Assembly: GCA_036924285.1 (NCBI GenBank)
Contig: JAYKYS010000019.1
Location: 248,001-312,000, forward strand
Reading direction: 5' to 3'
From: Asterella californica
Taxonomy: Eukaryota > Streptophyta > Marchantiopsida > Marchantiales > Aytoniaceae
Length of the DNA stretch: 64,000 nucleotides
The position numbers and the translations under genes were made by a program. This document shows positions 46,901-57,560 of the stretch, in pieces (position 1 is the stretch's first letter; the number at the start of each line of letters is the position of its first letter). The notes under the pieces are model-generated. The model made no database searches. It was given only the letters and a program-made list of their open reading frames with translations, and was not told the DNA's origin.

Positions 46901-48023
46901 ACCTTAAAAATTTCAAAAATTCGTACTTCCTGTAAATTGTGGGCACCACAATCACTTTTGCTCATTCTTACAGGACTTGGAGTTCACAGCATGCTGAACA
47001 CCCCTGTGAAGTTGGACCTAGTGGTTGTACACGGTTCTACAGATCTTGAACACTGAAGTTGTTGCTCTAGATTGAGAGCTTTTCAGACCCCCTCTGCTTC
47101 AGCGGTCACTCTGAATTACTCACTCAATCAAATACCTTGAAACTTTTTGGATAGTCGTAGCCCTGCTGACAGTGAACGCAACCACGAAGGTTTGAATCGA
47201 TTTCCTCAATTTTGCTGCAATTGACACTGAAAACTCCAAAATCAACAAAAGTGATGCAATTCTGACACAATCCAAACTTCAATTTGGCATAACTCCTTCT
47301 TTATTGCTCCAAATCGATCAAGAATTTCATTGACAGTGACTGGCACAACGAGCTCTATCTTCTTGTGCTCTCAGAGTTCGTAGTGTCATCACCAAATGCT
47401 CGAACTCTTCTTTAGACCCCTGTTTCTAAGTTTAGAGTTTTACAAAAAACAAAAATGGACCAATGGGAGTTCATAGCTTCATTTGGCTGTCCTTTAGTGC
47501 CCTAATCCACGTGGTAACTTAACTTCACTCATAGGCTACCATGTCAGCCCCTTAAAGTGCCAACGTAAATCTTAAACTATCTAAAATGACACGTAACCCT
47601 GAAAGATAACTTAAACCAGCTAGAAAGCGTGCATGAGCGATAAGTAAGTACAACCCATGAGCTTAAACTCTATCAACATGGTAAACCTAAGTTATGTACT
47701 TTGAACATCAAAGATAAGTATGAATTCACTTGCACAAGCGTGCGAATGCTTGAACAAGATAAATAGCATACTATCAACCTACTAGGACTCAAAACATCTA
47801 ATACAACGGTGTTAACATATGCATAAAAGACTAGGAGTAATATTAAGCTAACTTCTATGACTACTAACTCTCAAGTGTCGAAGTAGAAGCGTAACACGTA
47901 GTCGGCAATGCTCACAACCTCCAGAATCGACTTCTCTGACGTCTTAACTTCACTTAGAGAGACTATCTCCTGACAGAGAGATGAATTATTCACTATGTGA
48001 AATGATTCACATCACGACAACGC
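46900..48023. other. No gene recognised
   Basis: Unassigned sequence without long frames between the GAAGAC-rich region and the left LTR at 48024. Nothing in it supports a feature call. Confidence 0.35.
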
Positions 48024-48527
48024 TGTACGTACAAGAATTCCCAGATTATCAGGAAGCAAGCCCCTTGCGTCTTAGTATACCGCCAAGAGCTGCAAATACC
48101 CAACAAAAGTAAACTATGGCCTAGCTTGATTTTCTTTTCTTCTGAGTCTCGTAACTTCTCCATTAGACGTCCAAATGAATAGACAAAGTGTCTATCAAAA
48201 GCTGACAATGAGCTCTACCCATCGATGACATGAAAGTGAAGGTCCGAAGTTGTGTCAAAAGCTCGTAAGCTGGGGCCTAGCTTATTTTCCCCATCTTTCG
48301 ACTCCTATAACTTCTCCACTAGGCGTCCAAACGAAGTAGATGAAGTGTCAAATTTCCAAGGGCCCTTGGAAATTTGACAAGGAGCTCTACCCATTGATGC
48401 AATGAAAGTGAAGATCCGAAGTTGTACCAAAAGTTCTTAAGCTGAGGCCTAGCTTGTTTTACCCATGAGTGTCTTTGGAGCGATAACGATCGAAATTTGA
48501 TTTTCATTTAAGAGCCGGTCCACGACA
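48024..48527 (-). repeat. LTR copy at left (3' LTR)
   Basis: The LTR is about 504 bp and contains an internal tandem repeat of about 155-170 bp. The word GCCTAGCTTG or GCCTAGCTTA starts units at 48119, 48275 and 48447, and each unit carries AACTTCTCCA, GTCCAAA or GTCCAAAC, GAGCTCTACCCAT and TCCGAAGTTG. A perfect 32-bp palindrome occupies 48347-48378. Confidence 0.85.
48347..48378. repeat. Perfect 32-bp palindrome inside the left LTR
   Basis: Arms GTCAAATTTCCAAGGG (48347-48362) and CCCTTGGAAATTTGAC (48363-48378) are exact reverse complements with no loop. The right LTR has only the CCCTTGGAAA-type arm, so the palindrome was created in, or retained only by, this copy. Confidence 0.95.
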
Positions 48528-48530
48528 TGA

Positions 48531-48544
48531 CATCCACCCCCTCT
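48531..48544 (-). other. Polypurine tract of the LTR element
   Basis: Minus-strand AGAGGGGGTGGATG lies three bases from the left LTR boundary. This is the position and composition expected for the plus-strand primer of reverse transcription, and it fixes the element's direction as minus. Confidence 0.7.
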
Positions 48545-49119
48545 AAACTTGTGCATCCTCCGATATGCATCAAAGATACCAACCAAGGAGTGGACCGGCA
48601 CGCACACTCGTTCTCATCTTGTCATCCTCCTTCTCATCTCAGTCAACCTCATCCTCAAGGTTGCAAGCTGATCGTCATCTTGGAGTTGCAACTCTATCAT
48701 GATTTTCTCTAGATCTGTGCTCATCGATCCTCTTCTTCAACGTCCCATCCAATCATCCTCTCTTAATCTACACATATTTCAATATGCGAAGACATAGAAA
48801 GAATAAACCATCATACCAGAAACGTCTTCCATCCATCCTGTAGAACTTCACCGTCGGGGTTTGTTTTCCTAGTGTCGTAGTAGACATCATCAGCCATCCC
48901 AATCATCACCATATATCTTGATTGTAACCCTCAACATCAAGCATGTATATGTGATCGTACGTGTCCATCTCTTCTCTTTTGTTTTCTGAAAAAAAAAGAA
49001 CCACACTACTGCAACCAAAATCCCAATCGCAATCACCATTGTCTCGTTGTACACAGTATCCTCCTCAACCATCATCCTTCCAATCTTAACCACCTTCAGC
49101 AATGGCTTCACCCTTGTAA

Positions 49120-50560
49120 CCCATCCTTACTAATCATCCTATACCCGTAGCATCGAGAGCGTCTGTCCACTCTCTTTCACCCTCAGCACATCGCTTGTCC
49201 TTGATGATGTCAATGTAGGCATCATGGACTTCTCTTGAAGTTGCATGCAAGACCTCCCGTGAAATGAATCCAACCTTGGCATCTCAAATGTGTTCCTCCC
49301 AACCTCTCTTCACATCCATGGTTATCATCTCAGTATCTGGTTGTTGTTTGCTTGCAACCGGATCACTCATGTTCATTGTCTGCACTCCAACCATATCCTC
49401 CGGTTGTGAAGAGTCGTCCTCCATTGTCAGTTGAGAAAAATTAATTTCATGTTGAATCTTATTCTCCCCAGCTTGCTTTCTTGAAGAAGTCTCTTCTTGT
49501 CTCTTCTTCTCGATCTACATCATGGATGAAGTATCCAACTTGAGCTCGCTTGGATCCACATGCTCATCCAAATCATCCATATGGAGATCATGCTCAGTCT
49601 CCTCTACCTTAGCACCATAACTTGTAGCTTCGATAGCTACAACTGCATGTGCCGCAAGATAATCATCCTACAAGTTCCATCTCAGTCGATGATCTCTTAT
49701 CCTCCAACCTAGTAACCTTAGCTTGTAGATCTTGCATTCTTTTGCCGTATGTCCTTGATGGTTGGATCTTTCTCCTCTACAATCACAACTGGAAGTTGAA
49801 ACTCAAATACTACTCGAACTGATGTAGTCAGTGATGCAGGTGTCAACCTTGTAACCCTTTCACTTGTATGTCTCCGGACAAGAAGCCGCTTCATGCACAA
49901 CCTCCCAATTTCTTGTCAACCCTTCTTTTTCATCCTCATCCTCCAGAAGTAGCTCCAACCGCTCTTGTCATGGTTCATCTGCAGCTTGAAGAAACAACTC
50001 TGTCTTGTAGGTCTCCAGGGTTAGTTTGTCCACCCGAGATAGTTGAGAGAATTGTCTCTCGAACTCCTTTAACAGCTCTATAGGCTGTAAACTCTTGTTG
50101 GGTCGGTTGATCCATCCCAAAAATGATTTCTTGGTTACTCGATCTGAGTTTTTCAAGAAGATTCATCCATTAGCGCATGTGAAAATATATCTCAGTTCTT
50201 CTCAAAATGCTTTATTAGACCTTTCACATGCTCCCTTATCTCAAACACTACAGCAAGTTCGAATATCTCGTTCATCTCTTTCTCCGATATCTGATCCAAA
50301 TCCATCTCTGTCTTGTAACATCTCAAGTATTTTGAGATGTCTTCTCCATCAAATAGATCGAGCTTGTCGATCATCATTGAAACGTCTTTGCGTCCAAAAC
50401 TTCTTTTTGTTGGTTCACTTCCTCTTGTCGCAAAAACAAAGTGAAGGCTTGAAACATTCGTGCAGTTGCTGCATCCAACTGCACCCCTAGTATCCCTTCT
50501 GGTCTGTCCATCTCGTCCATAAGTCATGACTCGTCCCATTCTCCTATCCTCCCAAAGCAT
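49120..50560 (-). pseudogene. gag of the LTR element, broken
   Basis: Minus-strand frames give a retrotransposon gag. The first (to 50192) has MIDKLDLFDGEDISKYLRCY, FELAVVFEIREHVKGLI and a surrounding charged pattern. The next, in another frame, has KKSFLGWINRPNKSLQPIEL, EFERQFSQLSRVDKLTLETY and KTELFLQAADE. After an in-frame TGA near 49968 it continues with ERLELLLEDEDEKEGLTRNW. Further down, near 49253-49130, VGFISREVLHATSREVHDAY and IKDKRCAEGEREWTDALDAT look coding in a third frame. The pattern of FDG..I..YL and F...F.QL..I is that of plant Ty3-type gag. Gag forms the RNA-packaging particle. The frame changes and the stop make it inactive. Confidence 0.75.
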
Positions 50561-52061
50561 CTATATATCAACCATCCCAGGTCCGCAACATCCTCCCGAG
50601 CAACTGTATCCATCCTCATCCTCATTCATGATTGTTGATCTCCTCTTCCAAGTTCCAACACAGAAATCTCCACCCCGGACCTTCACGTCAAGTTCACCAC
50701 CGATATCGTGTCGGATTTTGCATGAAGGATGTCAAGAAAAACGCGAGGTTCTTGGCTGTGGAGATGTAGAGTGATAAACACAAAACAAGAAAGAGAAACA
50801 CAAGCATGAAACTGAATGCCGCTATATATACCAACTCTTAATGCATATACGTTGTCGGTTCTTTCTCCTAAGAACTCAAGACTGAAAAACAGACCAGAGC
50901 GGTCTGTACTTTGCTTCAAAACCTTCTACAACGAGTCTCTGAATCTCAGTCCAGTCCCAAAACTATCAAAGCGTAGCTCAAAAGAAGAGAAACATCTCTT
51001 TGCTAACAAAAAGAGCTGCCTCATACCACAGGATTCAAACCCAAGTCCAAACAACGTTCATGTACAAGCTCTTAGCTAAAGCTAGCTACCACAAGCTAAA
51101 CATAACCAACTAGAACTCCAACGAACTAAAAAAGATGAAAATCGTAGCGAAAGAACCGAAAAAGGTCTATCTCAGAACTTTCTTCTTTTGTCAAATGGTC
51201 TTCAGATGTCGATAAGTTCTTCTTCTTTGACTCCGTTGGCCCAAGAAACCTTCAGATCCGACTCCTAACAGCCGAAGATATTGCCGATTTTTGATCGCGA
51301 TGACCGAACCTTTAAAAATTCCTCCATGCGGCTTAAAACCACGCACACCGTCCAAATGATCGTCAAAACTGATATCCGTCTTCACTGGTAAGAAGATCTA
51401 GCTACCCTGAACCCAACAAGACTCCAAATAAGTTGTTTGTAGTTCTCTTTGCAGAACCACGCAAGAAATTTGATCGCATGACACAAAAAAATGACGTAAA
51501 TCGACTCCCTGTGGCTCAAACACCCAAACCATCAATCCAATCCATGTACGGTCTTCTCCTATGCGTAGATGAAGGCTCCTTGATCGTGTAGGTACCAAGA
51601 ATGAAGAACTTGACTCACCGATCGCGAAGAACAATCCAATTTCAGATCGCAGACGATGAAAAATTTGATGTAAGCGCTTCCCTGCGAGAGAACTCTGAAC
51701 TCTGAACTCTGAAACCGCTTGATGAAACTTCGTATCGTCTTCAATTTCCTGAAGAACTCGGCGTTTTGATCCCGATGGATCCAAGGACAGCAAGTTTGGA
51801 CTCCGGAACGACCCGAACGGTCCAACTCTCCTTCACATGTTACTGAAGCTCTTCGAATCCTCCTCTTGCATCTCAATTTCTCTCAGTACACATCCCTCGA
51901 TCCGCCTCTTCACGAACCGTCTTAACCAACGCGTAGCCTGCACAGATATGAACCCAACGACACCTTGCGCGCATGCATTAGACTTCTCATTTCTCCAAAC
52001 CGTCCACCGACATATCACAGGTACAAGCTAACTCTTTAAGCTGCCCCCTTACGTCAGATGT
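50561..52061. other. Interior of the LTR element between 5' LTR and gag
   Basis: On the element's strand this is the leader of about 1.5 kb. Minus-strand frames at 51398-51793 and 51559-51876 overlap and give no recognisable domain. An unusually long leader fits a non-autonomous element. No clear tRNA-complementary primer site is seen next to 52061. Confidence 0.4.
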
Positions 52062-52554
52062 TGTACGTACAAGAATTCCCAGATTATAAGGAAGCAGCCC
52101 CTTGCGTCCTTAGTATAGCATCAAGAGCTGCAAATACCCAGTCAGCAAAAGTAAACTATGGTCTAGCTTGATTTTCTCTTCTTCCGAGTCTCGTAACTTC
52201 TCCACTAGACGTCCAAATGAAATAGACAAAGTGCTCATGGAAAGCTGACAACGAGCTCTATCCATCGATGCGATGAAAATGAAGATCCGAAGTTGTATCA
52301 AAAGCTCGTAAGCTGAGGCCTAGCTTGTTTTTCCCATCTTTCGAATCATGTAACTTCTCCACTAGTCGTCCAAACGAAGTAGACGAAGTGCCCTTGGAAA
52401 ACTGACAATGAGCTCTACCCATTGATGCGATGAAAGTGAAGTTCTGAAGTTGTGTCAAAGGCTCTTAAGCTGGGACCTAGCTTGTTTTATCTATGAGCGT
52501 CTTTGGAGCGATAACAGTCAAAATTTGATTTTCATGTAAAGCCGGTCCACGACA
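52062..52554 (-). repeat. LTR copy at right (5' LTR)
   Basis: The LTR is about 493 bp and matches the left LTR across its length, with scattered substitutions and small indels. Internal unit starts are near 52160, 52314 and 52472. It lacks the long palindrome of the left copy. Confidence 0.85.
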
Positions 52555-52589
52555 CGACCACGGAGAAACGTATTATGATAGAAAATACA

Positions 52590-54010
52590 ACTATTCGATC
52601 AATGCTCAAGTGGTTTATTATGCCACTCATAGCGACTAAACATATTGTCGCAGTGAGCTTAGAGCGACGGATCACACTGTCGCATTTACAAACGACTCAA
52701 CACATATTCGCAGTGACCTCAGAGCGACGGAGCACATTGTCACTGTGAGATTAAGCACCTCAGAGCGACTGAACACAGTTGTTGTGAGACAAGCACCTCA
52801 GAGCACTAAGCAGAGACACAAGAGAAACTTGTTACAATAAATTCAAGTGAACATAACACTTCATTCGCGAAGGAAGAGTTTATCAAGGCTTGAATAAGAA
52901 ACCACGAGGATTTCTATTGTGTCTTAGACAAATTGACATCATTCTATCTCGTACACAAATTTCTGTTATCATACTAGATACATTCTCAAGATGAGGTACT
53001 TCGTTGTCTCTCTTCGAGTCTATGACTAGCTCTCCATCCTCTCTTGTCCACTCGTCGTTGTTTCTTAACAAAAAGTTATGCAAAATATCACAACATCCAA
53101 CCCATCTAACTAAAAATTGATTCTATGCTCTATTTTTCAACTCTGTTCGTACTTGCTTTAAAGAATGCCACTGAGACTTCAAGATGTCAATACAGTGTTC
53201 GGCCACTCTCCGTATTGAAGTCCTGCTTTTCTTTATCTCCAGTAGCCATTCGAAATGAAAGAATTATATGTCGCATCAGAGAATAACTAGAGTCACCTAG
53301 TAAATACTGACCCCCTCCAAACAAAGGGCTCTTGTTGTTGATGTGCTTCCCAAGCACAGACTTTCGCAAGCAAGTTGTTTCTTGACAGCTTTCGGGCATA
53401 CTTGTAAATAAGAAATGAATTCTTTCCATGTAACACGATCTGAGGTGCTTGTCTCACAGCGACAGTGTGTTCAGCCGCTCTGAAGTGCTTTAATCTCACA
53501 GCGTAATGTGATCCGTCGCTCTAGCTCACTGTGATAATGTGTTTAGTCGTTGCGACTGCGACAATGCTTTGTGTTGCTCTGAGGTGCTTGTCTCATAGCG
53601 ACAATGTGATCTGTTGCTCTGAGCTCATTGCGACAATGTGTTTAGTCGTTGTGAGTGAGACAGTGTTATGTGTCGCTCTGAGGTGCTTGTCTCACTGGGA
53701 CAGTGTGTTCAGTTGCTTAATCGCACATCGACAATGTGCTTGGTCGTCGAGAGCTCACTATGAATATGTGTTTACAGCGACAATGCCTTGTCGCTCTAAG
53801 CTGCATTATTCATGTGCGATGTAAGTTCTAAGCGCGTGTAAGTGCGATAAGTGTGTCTAGTGTGATAAGTGTGATAGTCGTTGTAAGTGCGATAGTCATT
53901 GTAAGTACGATAGTGCATCTCCGTCGCTCTGAGCTCATTGCGATAGTGTGTCTCTGTCACTCTGAGCGAGCTGCGATAGTGTGCTTTCTCGCTTTGTTAT
54001 GTATATGCGC
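52590..54010 (-). mobile_element. PIF/Harbinger-type DNA transposon remnant with reiterated inverted arms
   Basis: A degenerate DDE transposase (53040-53429, minus) sits between two arrays that are reverse complements. The left array (about 52600-52812) has GCGACTAAACA, GAGCGACGG and GAGACAAGCACCTCAGAGC. The right array (53438-53660) has the complements in mirrored order, for example GAGGTGCTTGTCTCACAGCG and ATGTGTTTAGTCGTTG. The right side continues as a tandem array of the same words to about 54010. Long arms built of repeated units with a single-domain transposase fit a Harbinger-like element whose termini have expanded. Exact ends and target duplication are not determined. Confidence 0.7.
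53040..53429 (-). pseudogene. PIF/Harbinger transposase fragment (DDE_Tnp_4-like)
   Basis: Minus-strand frames read LGKHINNKSPLFGGGQYLLG, DSSYSLMRHIILSFR, then in another frame RRVAEHCIDILKSQWHSLKQ, VRTELKNRA, and after a stop RWVGCCDILHNFLLRNNDEW. These are the last blocks of the Harbinger transposase: the G-D-S/A-x-Y segment with the second catalytic Asp, the R..VE.....LK.R/QW segment with the Glu, and the C..LHNFL ending. The N-terminal half is absent. One frame shift and one stop make it inactive. Confidence 0.75.
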
Positions 54011-54298
54011 TCAGTCGCGTTAAGAGTGTGCGTTATTCACAAGGAACACTTTTCATTTGTAACAAGAACAAAACGTGTAAGTGCGACAGTGTGTTATTGA
54101 CGAAGAACACCTTCCATAAGTCACGTCATGCACAAGAACACAAAGATGTGACAAAGAAGTATCTTTATATGAGAAAAGATATGTCTATAACACATAAAAC
54201 ATGTTTATCATGAACTCTATTTGTACTTTTTCATAAACTCTGTTTGCTGGAGGATGCTACAACATATCCATACGAGATCAGTTTCCTCCTCGATCATC

Positions 54299-55276
54299 TT
54301 ACCCCAATACTTTTTCAACGCAGAGAATGATTCTTGTCCAAAATACTTGCAAAAATTTATATTGTACGTAAGTGGGAGTTTTCATAGTACTATTTCTCCA
54401 CGTTCTCAACCAAGGTAAGAGGGCATTCATGAGATAATCATCCTTGTCCATATCACTGCTATCCGGAAGGAAAGAAGGAGGATGAAGAGCGTTAAACGGA
54501 TGATTTGTGCTATTCTTTTCTGGGGAATCATCTATCATAAGAACGTCTCGAGTACATAAGTTGAAAGAGTACAAGCGAGAAAAGTGTTTGAGCTACAAAA
54601 AGTTACAAGCGGCAGCTTCTCGATAAGTCTTGAATCTCACACACATGTTCTGCGTGAAAATCTTACAGATCTGCACAATTATCCACAATGACAAAAACTA
54701 TTAGTGTCTAACAATGCTATCAGTGAGACTGAGCAATAACAAATACAACTAATGCGTAACAATGCTACCAGTGCGAATAACTTATCCATAAATTCAACTT
54801 ATTTTACTTGATGCAATCTCTTGCTGCAAGTACGAGTTATTCTCCATGGACCGAAGGATGAGGTTGCAGTTGTTCAATGTGTGTGCAGTCCATATTATAA
54901 CATGGAATTTGCTGCAGCATGCCGTCATAAACTCATGTACTCTTTTCTGAGCCACGTAGCACATATCTTTTCCTTGACATGTTTCTACTTTGTATCCTCT
55001 TTCCTTTGTGTCTTGAAGTTCCATCTCATTACGTCCAATTTTCACCAGCAATCCATTCAGATCTAAGATCAGCGTTTTCTTTCTCGTATGACTTGGATCC
55101 ACTCGTCGAGGATAAAAACTCTTGGAAGCTCGAAGACAAGCAAATTCTACTTTCAATGCTTGCAACTCCTCATCTTTACGTACGGCATGAGCTCTTACTC
55201 CGTCTGAATGAGCTCTCTGGATCTCATTCAGACGAGAAAAACACGACGTAATGAATGCCAGATGAGAAGATCCCAT
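54299..55276 (-). pseudogene. FCP1-like HAD-superfamily protein, probable pseudogene
   Basis: The first ATG of this minus frame is at 55276. Exon-like segment 1 (to 54794) contains TRKKTLILDLNGLLVKI, the plant FCP1-homology variant of HAD motif I (D-L-N-G-L instead of D-x-D-G-T), then VHEFMTACCSKFHVIIWTAH with the W-T/S motif II. Segment 2 (about 54665-54299) contains DVLMIDDSPEKNSTNHPFNA, HAD motif III/IV, and ends ALLPWLRTWRNS. Between them a splice donor-like AGTAAAA near 54810 and an acceptor-like GCAG near 54665 could remove an intron, but the joined frame then meets TAG near 54592, before the IDDSP motif, unless a second intron exists. The gene lies directly next to the Harbinger array. 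A phosphatase or protein-binding role would be inference only. Confidence 0.65.
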
Positions 55277-55319
55277 CAAGCCGAACAAGGGAAGAAGGAC
55301 CCGAATGACCAAGCAACCA

Positions 55320-56500
55320 TTCAGACCAGCTTCGAGAATGCCTAAGAGAATCTGACTGTCCTGAAGAACACTTTTTCTTTTTATTTGCTTTATTTAATTA
55401 TTTCCTCTTCTTAGGGATGTTGCCGCAAGTGCACATATGTCCTTGAGACTAAAAGGTTGACCGAAGTGACCATCTGTCTACGTGTCTTGACTTGAAACTT
55501 GACACAGGCAAATAAACTACCCTGGCCGTTCTACGGCCTTCGTTGAATAATCGGTAATGGACGTAAAATAAAAACTTAGCAATAAATTTGGATATTGTTT
55601 ATTCGGCGCCTTTGCATTTCATTTGTCATGCCGATGTGGAAGTTAAAAACCCACGTACCGGCGGATGCGATATAGTAGAGGAAGATCTGATACAGTACTC
55701 GCCTAAACCAGACTTGTTTCCGGAGTCAAGTCGAGTCAGCGTGGGTAATTGACTACAACGGAAATATCAAATTCGAAGAACTTTGGCCCAATGAGCACCG
55801 AGATTTAGATTTTATTTTATATAAAATTTGATTAAAAATATAATTAGTTTACATATCATAATAGGAGTTTGACTACAAGTGTTCCGGGTGACCCAGAAGA
55901 GTTTATTTCTCGGGTTTGCTTTCAGAGAATTGAAGAATTTAATCATTATGCAGAAAATAATTTTGGTGGTTAATTTTATTTTTGAATTTAAAATCTATAA
56001 ATAAAAAATCAACTTAAAACTATTCATCAACTTTAGAGTTATGATTCACCCCTAAATAAACTATTAAGTTTTGAAAGATAAATTTTAAGATGAAGCTTTC
56101 GAGGTTAATTGGAGCAAAAAATATTTTTATTTTTAGACTTAAAATACATAGGGAAGAAAAAATAAATATTCATTTTTCATGTTTTTATACTCAAACTCGA
56201 GGTTCAAATATAAATTAAGCTTTAAATTAGGAAAATATCTCGAGATAAATTATAAAGAAAAGAATATTAATATTAATAATTTATAACCACGAAAAACATT
56301 CAAACTATAAAGAAAGTGAAAACAAATGTGCTTTTCTGGACACATGAGGTTACTAAAGAAATATTAATTTAAAAATAAAAAATATATTAAACTTATATGC
56401 TTTGATGGAAGAGACAAATATTCACGGGTGTTAGCCTGGCCAACAATTAGGACCAGGGCAAAGAAACAATGTTTAATAAGAAAAATCGATAACAAGATAT
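55320..56500. other. AT-rich spacer, no gene recognised
   Basis: AT-rich from about 55.8 kb on, with no frames of note. Composition changes sharply near 56.5 kb, which I take as the outer left limit of the Replitron-bearing insertion. Confidence 0.45.
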
Positions 56501-57072
56501 TGCTCGCACTAAGTTTTCCGGCAGTTCCGTGGAAATGCGGAGAGGTATACTCGCACTTAGCATGCTTATTCACCAAGTGACAGCCGATGAAAAAAGTACC
56601 CCGAGTTTCTTTCTAGAGCGAAATTCGGTTCGCTTTACGTGTGTTTTCTCCGGTGTTTGGAGGCAGGATTTTCTCTATAGTCTGACTCTAAACGGGTGTA
56701 AAATATCTTCGCTCTACGGCTCGAAAAAAAAGGATGTTTCAGAGCCGCGCTTTTCCCTCCTCGCTTTATTTGGCGAAAATCTGACGCTGTTTTCTGGTTT
56801 TTTTCATTTCTTCAAACCACAGTTTGCACTTGTACTTGTCTCCTGCTAGCAGTCCAGTTTATATTGTACTCCGCACTTCTTCTGCAAGCGGTCCGTTCCT
56901 ACTGCAAGCTGTCCGGTTATGTTGTTTACAAGCAAAAACCGCCTTCGAGTCTCCACGACAACGATACAACGAGCGGTGGCAAAAACTGATCATCTTGGGT
57001 TTTATTTCATTCTACAGTGGTAGTACACATAAACTTCGGACGTCAGCGAACATTGAATCTACTGACTGAAGC

Positions 57073-57151
57073 GAGGGTAGTCTATATACGTGCGGTGTTT
57101 ATGAAATAAAGTTTGGAACGGTAGGGTAGCCTATATACGTGCAATGTTTAG
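57073..57151 (+). repeat. Two-copy repeat at the Replitron left side
   Basis: AGGGTAGTCTATATACGTGC (from 57074) and AGGGTAGCCTATATACGTGC (from 57123) start two units about 49 bp apart that both continue to a TGTTTA word. Confidence 0.9.
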
Positions 57152-57178
57152 AAACAAATGTTTCGAAAGATAGAAATA

Positions 57179-57307
57179 CTGTGTGTACAAACTGTGAGTA
57201 CACAGCAACGAGAAACCGAAAAGAACTGTATGATAGTCGTTAAGCCTGTGTGTTAAAACCGTGAGTACACAGCAACGAAAAACCGAAAACAACTGTACGA
57301 TAGTCGG
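57179..57307 (+). repeat. Two-copy 62-66 bp tandem repeat, Replitron left side
   Basis: Units from 57179 and 57246 share GTGAGTACACAGCAACGA, AACCGAAAA, AACTGTA and GATAGTCG in order. They lie between the left-side repeat above and the end of the HUH frame. Confidence 0.9.
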
Positions 57308-57371
57308 CATAGGAGCCGTGGCAGCTACATGCGCGCTGTACAGAACATGAGGTTTAAACCATCGGCGTAAA

Positions 57372-57560
57372 CGGTCTGCACACCGTTTCATGCCGCAGCG
57401 GCCATCTGGTGACAAAAGAGTGTCAACTCTGCTTCCCGCCACAGCCTCCATCTGCCTACAGAGGGCTCTGCACTTCGGTTCCTGCCACAGCAGCCATCTG
57501 AACGGTCTCCACTCCGCTTCCTCGTACAGCACCTTCCTCGGTTCCTGGCACTGCACAGTC
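57372..57560 (-). repeat. Imperfect 48-60 bp repeats in the HUH frame's 3' end
   Basis: Phrases of the type CTGCACNCCG..TTCCTGCCRCAGC.GCCATCTG recur about four times. They encode variants of the peptide pattern DGCCGRNR and RWRLWREAE, so the C-terminal tail of the HUH protein is repetitive and may not be conserved protein. Confidence 0.7.

Larger units (their letters stand above)
48024..52554 (-). mobile_element. LTR retroelement, gag-only, minus strand
   Basis: Direct repeats at 48024-48527 and 52062-52554 both begin TGTACGTACAAGAATTCCCA and end GGTCCACGACA, giving TG...CA termini. Next to the left LTR, on the minus strand, lies a purine run AGAGGGGGTGGATG (plus 48531-48544), the expected polypurine tract. 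Coding in between, on the minus strand, is a gag. No protease, reverse transcriptase or integrase motif is visible in the 3.5 kb interior, so this is probably a non-autonomous or deleted Ty3-type element. The primer-binding site next to the right LTR is not obvious, and the 5-bp flanks do not match, so the insertion is old. Confidence 0.85.

Noticed and set aside
52600..54010. GCGAC-rich arrays as a CRISPR array or centromeric satellite
   Set aside because: Unit length and spacing are irregular, the arrays are mirrored around a transposase, and there are no uniform spacers.
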